Positions 37,445-46,562 of a stretch of DNA of 64,000 nucleotides are shown here, in pieces. This stretch comes from Histomonas meleagridis (taxonomy: Eukaryota > Parabasalia > Tritrichomonadida > Dientamoebidae), in the NCBI GenBank assembly GCA_020186115.1, contig WSYJ01000001.1:248001-312000 (forward strand), in the 5' to 3' direction. Every line of letters starts with the position of its first letter. Position 1 is the first letter of the stretch. The position numbers and the translations under genes were made by a program. Below the pieces are notes generated by a model that had not been told where the DNA came from, did not search any database, and saw only the letters and a program-made list of their open reading frames with translations.

Positions 37445-39757
37445 TTAAATATTAACAAATTTTTCATCTTCTTTGAAATCTTGTGCAAATGGATCTTCAT
37501 CAATATGTGAAATATTAATTCCTGTCGAAAAATTATTGATTACATTATTCCCTTCTTGTCCATTTTCGTTTTCATCATTAATATTTTCATTAATATTTAA
37601 TTGTTTTCGTTTATGTTTAATTAAAACAATTGATATTATAATAATAATAATAATGATAATGATAACAACACAAACAACAATAATAATGATATTGATATTA
37701 ATATTATTCGAATTCGAATTCGTTTGTTCTTCTTTATGTTGAAATATCGTGAAAAAATTAGAATAAAATATGAAATTTGTTGAATATTGAATAATCGTAT
37801 AATTATAATAAATAAGAATCGTATTAATATAAATATATGCTGAATTAACAAATGATATTGAATATGTATTTAAATATGAAATTTGTCTCGTAATTGTTCT
37901 TGTGATTGAATATGAATTTATTAATGTTATTGTTATTGAATAAGAAAATTTTATATCAGATTGGAAAGAAGATGTAAATGTATTCGATATTGTAACATAA
38001 TTAGAATCAGTAAATGGATTTGACTTCGTATATGTATTTGATTTTGTAAATGAATTTGATTTGGTAAATGTATTTGATTTAGTGAATGTATTACTTTGTG
38101 AAAATGTCAATGTTATTATTGGTTCACAGCCTTCACTCGCATTTCCTTGTAATATGTTTAAATCACCAAATTTTGTATCATTGTAAACATTAGTTACAAT
38201 AACATCTTTAGTTGAAATATTATAAAATGCATTGCTTCCAATTGATGGTTCTGAAGATCCATAATAATAAATACATTGAAGTTGTTGACATTGAGAAAAT
38301 GAATAACTTCCAATAGTTGTAACTGTATCCGGAATAATAATGTTTTTCAAATTTGTACATGAATAAAATGAATATGTTTCAATGATTTCAACATATTTAG
38401 GAACGCAAAATGTTTCATTCAAATTACCATTCGGATAACAGTTAAGATTCGTATAATTTTGATTATAAATAATTCCATCTTTATAATAATTAGAATAATA
38501 TTCATTTTCTTCTGAAATATTAATAAATTGAAGTTTAGAACATAAACTAAATGCACCAATTCCAATATATCTAACTGATTTAGGAATTGTAATATTTTCT
38601 AATGAATAACAATTTTGAAATGCAAAATCATTTATTATTGATATATTATTCCCAAATGTAATTGTTGTTAATTTAATATTTGAACTAAATGCTGAACTTC
38701 CAATTGACATCAAAGAATCTGGAAATGAAATATTTGTAAATAAACATGAATAAAATGAATAATCTCCAATTGTTGTTAATGAATTTGGAAACAAAATATT
38801 TGTAAATAAACATTGATAAAATGAATAACTTCCAATAGTTGTAACTGTATCCGGAATAATAATGTTTTTCAAATTTGTACATGAATAAAATGAATATGTT
38901 TCAATGATTTTAACATATTTAGGAACGCAAAATGTTTCATTCAAATTACCATTCGGATAACAGTTAAGATTCGTATAATTTTGATTATAAATAATTCCAT
39001 CTTTATAATAATTAGAATAATATTCATTTTCTTCTGAAATATTAATAAATTGAAGTTTAGAACATAAACTAAATGCACCAATTCCAATATATGTAACTGA
39101 TTTCGGAATTATAATGTTTTCTAATGAAATACAATTTTGAAATGCAAAATCATTTATTACTGAAATATTATTCCCAAATATAATCGTTGTTAAATTATTA
39201 TTTGAACTAAATGCAGAACCTCCAATTGATATTAATGAATCTGGAAATGTAATACTAATTAAAGAACATTGTCGAAATGCAATATTTTCAATCGTTTTTA
39301 AATTATTACCAAAAGAAACTGTTTCCAATGAAGTACAAGAATAAAATGCATATCTTTCAATCGTAATAACTGAATCTCCAATATCAACAGATGTGATTGA
39401 CGTCCAAAATTCAAATGTATTACTTGGAATAACAGTAACATTGCCATTAATAATAATATTTTTTATGTTATCATCTTTTTCAGTTGGAAATTCATTTGAA
39501 TTAGAAATAGTAAGTGTTCCAGTATTTGGATCAAATGTTTCATATGAAAATATGAAAAAAATAATAATAAATATTGGAATTATTTTGATATTATTGACTT
39601 TTTTATTATGAACAAATTTGGAAAAATAATTTATCAATAAAAATTTGATTTTGATATAAAATTTTGAGAAGGAAAATGTACTGAACCATGTGCATAATGA
39701 ATTATATCCATATATATTTACGATATCATGAATAGTTGCTCTTTCATTTGGGAGCAT
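37445..39757 (-). CDS. BspA-like leucine-rich-repeat surface protein B (inverted copy of A)
   Basis: With the start at 39757, matching that of copy A (M[IL]PNERxTIHDIVNIYG), the protein has 770 residues. It has the same order as A: hydrophobic N-terminal segment (IIPIFIIIFFIFSYETF), BspA/LRR_5 repeats with the long internal duplication, TFTKSNTF repeats (one or two units more than A), an Ile-rich membrane segment, KHKRK and the tail DEDPFAQDFKEDEKFVNI. A few substitutions (for example NYYKDGIIYNQNYTN for NYHYDGIIYNQNHTN) match genes C and D better than A, suggesting gene conversion within the family. The longer frame to 39787 is less likely, since A lacks it. Confidence 0.9.
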   Translation of the reverse strand: MLPNERATIHDIVNIYGYNSLCTWFSTFSFSKFYIKIKFLLINYFSKFVHNKKVNNIKIIPIFIIIFFIFSYETFDPNTGTLTISNSNEFPTEKDDNIKNIIINGNVTVIPSNTFEFWTSITSVDIGDSVITIERYAFYSCTSLETVSFGNNLKTIENIAFRQCSLISITFPDSLISIGGSAFSSNNNLTTIIFGNNISVINDFAFQNCISLENIIIPKSVTYIGIGAFSLCSKLQFINISEENEYYSNYYKDGIIYNQNYTNLNCYPNGNLNETFCVPKYVKIIETYSFYSCTNLKNIIIPDTVTTIGSYSFYQCLFTNILFPNSLTTIGDYSFYSCLFTNISFPDSLMSIGSSAFSSNIKLTTITFGNNISIINDFAFQNCYSLENITIPKSVRYIGIGAFSLCSKLQFINISEENEYYSNYYKDGIIYNQNYTNLNCYPNGNLNETFCVPKYVEIIETYSFYSCTNLKNIIIPDTVTTIGSYSFSQCQQLQCIYYYGSSEPSIGSNAFYNISTKDVIVTNVYNDTKFGDLNILQGNASEGCEPIITLTFSQSNTFTKSNTFTKSNSFTKSNTYTKSNPFTDSNYVTISNTFTSSFQSDIKFSYSITITLINSYSITRTITRQISYLNTYSISFVNSAYIYINTILIYYNYTIIQYSTNFIFYSNFFTIFQHKEEQTNSNSNNININIIIIVVCVVIIIIIIIIIISIVLIKHKRKQLNINENINDENENGQEGNNVINNFSTGINISHIDEDPFAQDFKEDEKFVNI

Positions 39758-39929
39758 TTCTGGTTTCTGCCGTTTGATTATACTCATTCAAATTTCAATA
39801 CTATATTCAAAACCAACAAAAAGTGAATGATGTCAATCACCTCACAGAGTATCCAATATAACCTTTTTACGAAACCTGGTTTAAGATATCGCAAAGATAT
39901 CAGTTTTTCATCCACACCTTCTCATCAAA

Positions 39930-40065
39930 TTTAAACTCATGCAAATATCGCTATGATTTATATTTTCACATTACTTCAAATAAAATATAATTTTCATCAA
40001 ATTTCTAACTCATACAAATATCGCTATGATTTATATTTTCACATTATTTCAAATAAAATATAATT
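39930..40065 (-). repeat. two-unit copy of the 72-bp minisatellite
   Basis: TCGCTATG, the reverse complement of CATAGCGA, occurs at 39948 and 40021, 73 bp apart. It is the inverted-block copy of the array at 31700-32137, reduced to two units. On the minus strand it follows directly after the truncated Vps39 fragment. Confidence 0.9.
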
Positions 40066-40570
40066 ATTTTAATTGTTGTTTCTTAAATGATAAAGTTGAT
40101 TGGATTAATGCATTTTCGATCTTTTTTTCGCGATTATGATTCACCATTCCGACGGTGACATTCTTTAAGAATTCTTTAATTTCAACTAATTTAATATTCG
40201 ATGGAATTCGTTGAATAACACAAACAATATCTAAAAATTCCGTCTTCGTATTAACAAGTCGAATTATATTCTTTTTCGAATTTTCATTAACATTCGGTTG
40301 TGATATTAATTCCATAAATAATTGTGTAAAAACATCTTTTTGATTTTGTTCTTCTTCATAAACTTTCTCACAAAAATCAAGTGCAATACTAAAGTCGACA
40401 ATACTTTGCGAAACAAGTTGAAGACAATTCTTAATCATTCCGCTTCGTCGCATTGCTACGAGTTTCTCTTCAAGAAAACAATCACTGATTTTATCAACTT
40501 GTGCTGCTGCATCTGATCGTTCACATGTTTCAAGTATCTTTTGTAACAATTTTTTGACATATATTTAATG
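40064..40570 (-). pseudogene. truncated copy of the Vps39-like 3' coding region
   Basis: From 40549 to 40064 the minus strand reads ILETCERSDAAAQVDKISDC and onward to STLSFKKQQLK, the same as 31060-31545 of the Vps39-like gene. The N-terminal four-fifths and the zinc motif at the C-terminus are absent; the frame runs into the minisatellite. It has five T at 40328-40332 where the parent has four, so this fragment keeps the ancestral frame across the parent's break. Nearby sequence back to 40570 matches the parent from 31039, more diverged. It is unlikely to make a functional protein. Confidence 0.9.
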
Positions 40571-40710
40571 TTATTTTATATATATAATTGAAACTAATAA
40601 ACTTTTATATAATTTATAAATTATTAGTTTGATTTTAGTTATGAATTATTATAATTTTGATTTTGATTTTCATATAAAAATTTTTTTATAGACTAATTTT
40701 AAATGTTAAC

Positions 40711-40861
40711 ACAAACAAAAATTCTGTTTGCACAAGTTTCGTGTGTCATTTCACAAGTATTTTAATTCTTCATCTTTCAGCACATTGATTCACATCATCA
40801 CATTCCTAATCAGAAATTTATTTATTACCAAAATGAAAAATTTATTTTAATTTTTTAACTC
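40711..40861. other. gap between the inverted block and the copine gene
   Basis: It begins at the outer edge of the 16-bp direct repeat. Its minus strand contains AATTAAAATACTTG and, 1 bp on, GAAATGACACACGAAACTTG, which resemble 31533-31585 of the Vps39-like gene (part of the piece missing from the fragment at 40064). The match is short and uncertain. Confidence 0.3.
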
Positions 40862-42514
40862 TCACTCCTGAATATTCGGCACGTATCCGTGGCTTCTGCA
40901 AAACTCGTCGACTTGCCTCGGCACCTCAGCCAGCACCTCAGCTGCCAATCCGATGTTTCCATTATTTTGGAACTTAACGAATGGTACGAACTGCACAATG
41001 TCCCTCTTCATTCTTACTCCTGTCGAAGACACCAGCGGCACCTCGTCAGCGTCCAATTGGTCCATTGCGCTGAAGTTCGCGTTTCCGACGCCGACGATGA
41101 TGATACTCAACGGCGCATCTGTTGCTTCGACTATAGCGTTAATCGTTTCTTGCATATCATTGATGATACCGTCAGTGAGTATCATCAGAATTGTATATGT
41201 TTTACTTTCATTCCATGATTGGATAGCGACACCTGTCGCCGCTTTTATCACTGGCGAGAACAATGTTGGACCAGACAATTGTACGCATGTGAGTGACTGT
41301 CGATATGCTGAGAGGATTCCATTCAAGCCACTGACGTTTGGATTATTTGGATCAAATGTTAATGGGAAACAATGATTAATGATCCCATTAAGTTTACCAC
41401 CAAACCCATAGACTGGGAATTGTTGATCACTATCATATGGACATAATACACTTCCAACACTATATATACATTGTTCATATTGATTCATAATTCCATCATT
41501 GCGTAAGAAATGTAATGACATTGGATCACGTGGATCTCTGTTGGAGGCAGTGTAGTCAATGGCAGTGATCATATTCAACTGAATGCCACTGCGCATGTAA
41601 TCCCAAAATGTCGGTTTTCTGACAAGTTGTAAACTATTGAATCTGATTTGTCCACTTTTCACCTTTTGGCGCTTGTTGTCGGTGAATGAGATCTCAATGG
41701 GAGTACGCTGTGACTCCATTAGCTGAGAGATGGAACGTTCAACAGAGCCAATAAATTCATCCGGGCGGTTACGAACAAAATTCATTATTGATATGGTTAT
41801 AGGCATTTCTGTATCGCCATTACAAATGGTTTGTAATGGGATTTCAAAGTTCTTGAAGGTACACGTTTGACTTCGAAACACAACTTCGGATCTGAAAATT
41901 GGTAATTTTTTGCCACTTTCACTGGGCTTGGAAATAAGAACATAGGGATTGTCTCGGGAAAAGAAGTGGAGCTTACGAAGATCCATGCAGGATATGGAGC
42001 CTGTAACAATTGAGCCTGATTGTGTGGCTTGTTCGGTTGTGATGATGAGTGTTCCTCGTTTGTTTGTGGCTGTGTTGTGTTTGAGCTCAAGACGAAGTTG
42101 GGATGTACCATTAGATACTAAGGTTTGAACATCAGTATCAGCATAACCTACAAAATCATGTTTTGATAAATCTGCATTTTCTGAGTCGCAATCATATACA
42201 CAAAAACGGAGTGGCTGGTGTGTTTCGAAAACATACATAGCTTGGAAGAATTTAACCCAGTTTGGATTTGGATCATCCCATATAACTTCAGTACGTGCAA
42301 CTTCGCAATATTTACCATTGACAGGTACAAAAAGTACACACATGGGATCACTCGGAGATCCAAGATCAAGTTGAATTACGTTTTCGCAAGAAACATGAAT
42401 GTTTAAAATTGGATCTTTTGAAGCATTGTCTAACATAGTTGAGTTACTAACATTTGCTTCCGCTGAGTTAATTGTAGCATTTTGGTGAATGTGAGTTCCA
42501 TAAGCAATGCTCAT
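40862..42514 (-). CDS. copine (two C2 domains plus von Willebrand A-like domain)
   Basis: This is a 550-residue protein with the full copine layout. C2A (about residues 35-150) includes LDLGSPSDPMCVLFVP and NPNWVKFFQAMYVFETHQPLRFCVYDCDS. C2B (about 165-295) includes SCMDLRKLHFFSRDNPYVLISK and TCTFKNFEIPL. The A domain begins at about 315 with NMITAIDYTASNRDPRDPMSLHF, where DxTxS is the metal-binding MIDAS motif as in other copines, and continues with PVYGFGGKLNG and TDGIINDM. Copines bind phospholipid in response to calcium and recruit partners to membranes. The start is 110 bp from the start of the divergent BspA gene C. A CCGTC/GACGG-type site lies about 25 bp upstream. Confidence 0.95.
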   Translation of the reverse strand: MSIAYGTHIHQNATINSAEANVSNSTMLDNASKDPILNIHVSCENVIQLDLGSPSDPMCVLFVPVNGKYCEVARTEVIWDDPNPNWVKFFQAMYVFETHQPLRFCVYDCDSENADLSKHDFVGYADTDVQTLVSNGTSQLRLELKHNTATNKRGTLIITTEQATQSGSIVTGSISCMDLRKLHFFSRDNPYVLISKPSESGKKLPIFRSEVVFRSQTCTFKNFEIPLQTICNGDTEMPITISIMNFVRNRPDEFIGSVERSISQLMESQRTPIEISFTDNKRQKVKSGQIRFNSLQLVRKPTFWDYMRSGIQLNMITAIDYTASNRDPRDPMSLHFLRNDGIMNQYEQCIYSVGSVLCPYDSDQQFPVYGFGGKLNGIINHCFPLTFDPNNPNVSGLNGILSAYRQSLTCVQLSGPTLFSPVIKAATGVAIQSWNESKTYTILMILTDGIINDMQETINAIVEATDAPLSIIIVGVGNANFSAMDQLDADEVPLVSSTGVRMKRDIVQFVPFVKFQNNGNIGLAAEVLAEVPRQVDEFCRSHGYVPNIQE

Positions 42515-42624
42515 TGTTTAGGGAATGAGAAAATTCCGACGGTTTCGCATTGAAAAAACCGAAATTTGTATGAACGTTAAGTGGAAAACAATGGAATTTG
42601 TGATTTAACGGACGAAGATTTTGC

Positions 42625-44922
42625 ATGAAAATGGAAACGAGAGGAAGCAAAGGCACTCATTTTATTGGAAATGACATTATAATATCAATGTCCATTTTGC
42701 CTTTTTCGTTTTTGTTTCCTTTATTTGCATTGTTTTATTCCAAATTTAAATTTTTATTGATAAATTATTTTTTCAAATTTGTTCATAATAAAAAAGTTAA
42801 TAATATTAAAATAATTCCAATTTTTATTATTATTTTTTTCATATTTTCATATGAAATATTTGATCCAAATACTGGAACACTTACTATTTCTGACCCAAAT
42901 GAATTTCCAACTGAAAAAGATGAAAAAATAACAAAAATTATTATTAATGGTAATGTTACTGTTATTCCAAGTAATACATTTGTATTTTGGACGTCAATCA
43001 CATCTGTTGATATTGGAGATTCAGTTATTACGATTGAAAGATATGCATTTTATTCTTGTACTTCATTGAAAACAATTTCTTTTGGTAATAAATTAAAAAC
43101 AATTGAAAATATTGCATTTCAAAGATGTTCTTTAATAAGTGTTACATTTCCATATTCATTAATATCAATTGGAAGTTCAGCATTTAGTTCAAATATTAAA
43201 TTAACAACAATTACATTTGGGAATAATATATCAATAATAAATGATTTTGCATTTCAAAATTGTTATTCATTAGAAAATATTACAATTCCTAAATCAGTTA
43301 GATATATTGGAATTGGTGCATTTAGTTTATGTTCTAAACTTCAATTTATTAATATTTCAGAAGAAAATGAATATTATTCTAATTATTATAAAGATGGAAT
43401 TATTTATAATCAAAATTATACGAATCTTAACTGTTATCCGAATGGTAATTTGAATGAAACATTTTGCGTTCCTAAATATGTTGAAATCATTGAAACATAT
43501 TCATTTTATTCATGTACAAATTTGAAAAACATTATTATTCCGGATACAGTTACAACTATTGGAAGTTATTCATTTTCTCAATGTTTATTCACAAATATTT
43601 CATTTCCAAATTCATTAACAACAATTGGAGATTATGCATTTTATTCATGTTTCTTTACAAATATTACATTTCCAGATTCATTAATATCAATTGGAGGTTC
43701 TGCATTTAGTTCAAATATTAAATTAACAACAATTACATTTGGGAATAATATATCAATAATAAATGATTTTGCATTTCAAAGTTGTATTTCATTAGAAAAT
43801 ATTACAATTCCTAAATCAGTTAGATATATTGGAATTGGTGTATTTAGTTTATGTTCTAAACTTCAATTTATTAATATTTCAGAAGAAAATGAATATTATA
43901 CTAATTATTATAAAGATGGAATTATTTATAATCAAAATTATACGAATCTTAACTGTTATCCGAATGGTAATTTGAATGAAACATTTTGCGTTCCTAAATA
44001 TGTTGAAATCATTGAAACATATTCATTTTATTCATGTACAAATTTGAAAAACATTATTATTCCAGATACAGTTACAACTATTGGAAGTTATTCATTTTCT
44101 CAATGTCAACAACTTCAATGTATTTATTATTATGGATCCTCAGAACCATCAATTGGAAGCAATGCATTTTATAATATTTCAACTAAAGATGTTATTGTAA
44201 CTAATGTTTACAATGATACAAAATTTGGTAATTTAAACATATTACAAGGAAATGCGAGTGAAGGCTGTGAATCAATAATAACATTGACATTTTCACAAAG
44301 TAATAAGTATACAAATTCTCATTTATTCACTCAATCAAACACATTTATAAATTCGCATTTATTCACTAAGTCATTCACATTTACACCATCTTTCCAGTCT
44401 GATTTAACATTTTCTTATTCAATTACAGTAACTATAATCAATTCACATTCAATCACAAGAACAATTTCACAACAAATATCATATTTAAATACATATTCAA
44501 TTTCATTTTTTAATTCAACATATGCATTTGTTAATACTATTCTTATTAATTATGATCAAACATTTATTCAATATTCAACAAATTTCATGTTTTATTCAGA
44601 TATCATTACAATATTAAGTTTAAATAATCAACACGAGAATTCTAATTCGTTAGATACGAATATTATTGTTGTTATTGTTGTTGTTTGTATTATTGTTATT
44701 ATTGTTATTATTGTTATTATTTTAATTGTTTTAATTATTTATCGTAAGCATAACCAAAAACGAAATAATAATGAAAATAATAACAATGATAACAATAATA
44801 ACAATAAAAATCAAAATGAAGACACAACAAATAATTTTTCAGCAGGAATTAATATTGCAAATGTTGAAGATGATCCATTTGCTAACGATTTTAAAGAAGA
44901 TGAAACATTCATTAACATATAA
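42625..44922 (+). CDS. BspA-like leucine-rich-repeat surface protein C
   Basis: This is a 765-residue protein of the same family as A and B. Homology with the other copies starts at about 42747 (AAATTTTTATTGATAAATTA); the first 40 residues are specific, so the start could also be ATG 42688 (MSILPFSFLFPLFALFYSKF), which would itself make a signal sequence. BspA repeats, with the long internal duplication (NNISIINDFAF, YIGIGVFSLCSKLQF), run to about residue 550. The Ser/Thr/Asn/Phe stretch is shorter and different (NKYTNSHLFTQSNTF). The membrane segment is Ile/Val-rich, followed by YRKHNQKR and a poly-Asn tail that still ends EDDPFANDFKEDETFINI. The conserved end, despite a variable middle of the tail, suggests it has a function. 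Confidence 0.88.
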   Translation: MKMETRGSKGTHFIGNDIIISMSILPFSFLFPLFALFYSKFKFLLINYFFKFVHNKKVNNIKIIPIFIIIFFIFSYEIFDPNTGTLTISDPNEFPTEKDEKITKIIINGNVTVIPSNTFVFWTSITSVDIGDSVITIERYAFYSCTSLKTISFGNKLKTIENIAFQRCSLISVTFPYSLISIGSSAFSSNIKLTTITFGNNISIINDFAFQNCYSLENITIPKSVRYIGIGAFSLCSKLQFINISEENEYYSNYYKDGIIYNQNYTNLNCYPNGNLNETFCVPKYVEIIETYSFYSCTNLKNIIIPDTVTTIGSYSFSQCLFTNISFPNSLTTIGDYAFYSCFFTNITFPDSLISIGGSAFSSNIKLTTITFGNNISIINDFAFQSCISLENITIPKSVRYIGIGVFSLCSKLQFINISEENEYYTNYYKDGIIYNQNYTNLNCYPNGNLNETFCVPKYVEIIETYSFYSCTNLKNIIIPDTVTTIGSYSFSQCQQLQCIYYYGSSEPSIGSNAFYNISTKDVIVTNVYNDTKFGNLNILQGNASEGCESIITLTFSQSNKYTNSHLFTQSNTFINSHLFTKSFTFTPSFQSDLTFSYSITVTIINSHSITRTISQQISYLNTYSISFFNSTYAFVNTILINYDQTFIQYSTNFMFYSDIITILSLNNQHENSNSLDTNIIVVIVVVCIIVIIVIIVIILIVLIIYRKHNQKRNNNENNNNDNNNNNKNQNEDTTNNFSAGINIANVEDDPFANDFKEDETFINI

Positions 44923-45102
44923 ATTTATTAATATTTATTTCATTGTGAAACATTAAAATTAAAATAAAAATTTTCAAAGCATTAATTTTATATCGATTCA
45001 CCAATAAATAATAACAATATTCATATTTATGTTATATTTTTATCAATGAAATAATATAATATAATATTAATGAAATATAGGGTACATGACTCATTTAAGA
45101 AT

Positions 45103-45141
<39 letters not shown>

Positions 45142-46022
45142 TTGACCTGCTTAAGTTTATATCTGTATTACATTTCATTATTCAGTATTAATACCCATGA
45201 TCATAATGATTGATCACAATGTTTTCCAAACACGAAATTTAATATGAATTCATTATAAATTTGTAGCATACATCAAATTAAGTATAACTTGCTCGCATAT
45301 AAAAATTGAACAACTAATGATTGCAAACATAAGCTATAACCCTAAAGCAAAGTTTTGAATTTTTATTATCACTTTTGTGTTTATAAACAAATCCAATAGA
45401 ATAGACATTTTTTGTAATTTTAATATGTTCCCGTAAAAATTTCCTTTAATAGTGTTGTTTATTTATAAACCATATTGTTATATAAAAATAGATGAAACAA
45501 CATCCTTTGAGCTGTAAAAATTTTCATTATTTTTGGGTTTTCTAAAAGTACTTTCCATCTCCATATGGAATTGTTTTCTGTCGTTTCCCTCCTTCTCTGT
45601 AATAGTTAGGTTTTTAAGATAAAATATTGATAAGTAAATCATAGAATACGAAGTAGCCATGATAGTGTATCAAAAGCATCAGTTAAGCTTGGTTGTTAAA
45701 TTAAAAATATCATATCAATTGCGTGAGTAAGAGGTAATCGAGCAGATGGGATCAAGCCATGAAATTTGAAGATGATAGTAAATTTTCTTGTTGGAATTTA
45801 TCTCATGTGAAGTTACAAATAAATTTAATGTTTATTTCACACCATATGGAGGATGTTTGTCAAAAACTTCAATCGATTGACATTTTATAAAATTTTGTTT
45901 GAAATTTCGGTCTGGTTAACGGTTATAATGAAAAGCCATTTTTACAACGAAACACAAAGAGAATTTGTTAAGGGAAAAACGGTTCCAAATTATCCAAAAA
46001 AAAAAAAAAGAAAAAAAGAATC
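44923..46022. other. intergenic region between BspA genes C and D
   Basis: This 1.1-kb AT-rich gap contains an (AT)16 tract at 45105-45136, AACGGTTA at about 45917, AAACGGTT at 45977-45984 and an A-rich run at about 46000-46020. I see no gene I can support. Confidence 0.5.
45105..45136. repeat. (AT)16 microsatellite
   Basis: An uninterrupted AT dinucleotide run, likely length-variable between strains. Confidence 0.95.
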
Positions 46023-46562
46023 ATGTTCTTAAAATTATTGATGCAATCTCCCTTTCTACATTTGCACATTCCTTCATTTGCTGTACAGAAGCCAATATTA
46101 AATAACAATATTTTTCAAAAGATTTATATAAGCCCACCAAAAGCGCAACGAACACATAATTTGGCCGACTATTCATTTGAGCTCATTACCCAATATTTGT
46201 TTTTATCTAAAAGTAGTTCATTCAATCACATTTTGATATCAAATTTTACCAAGTACATTATATTTTTGGCTTCAAACTGGCTCTTGTCCAATAGCTTTCT
46301 GACAAGTTTTTCCTTTTGTTTTTTAATTTCTTTAAACTCATCTTTCATACGTGAACAAAATAAATTCCATTGCACAAATGCAAATCTTTCTAATGCTACT
46401 ATGACTTTTTTTAACAGTTTTTTTGAAAATTATGAAAATGCTTTTTTAATCACAATTTTCACCTCTTTATTTTCATTTTTGTTTTCTTTGTTCAGTTGCA
46501 AAATTAAATTTTTATTGATAAATTATTTTTTCAAATTTGTTCAAAATAAAAAAATCAACAAT

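Larger units (their letters stand above)
37441..40710 (-). repeat. right arm: inverted, permuted copy of 31039-34711, bounded by 16-bp direct repeats
   Basis: Read on the minus strand, this block contains the 3' flank of BspA (matching 34569-34711), then the Vps39-like 3' fragment (from 31039), two minisatellite units and a whole BspA gene up to sequence matching 34584. Its two ends carry AATTTTAAATATTAAC (37441-37456) and AATTTTAAATGTTAAC (40695-40710), the same text in the same orientation. The Vps39 zinc-motif end and four minisatellite units are missing compared with the left arm. Confidence 0.85.

Noticed and set aside
46023-46562. 540-bp N-terminal extension of BspA gene D
   Set aside because: The residues are not shared with A-C except the last 20, and the ATG at 46563 gives a normal signal peptide. 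It is kept only as a possible alternative.
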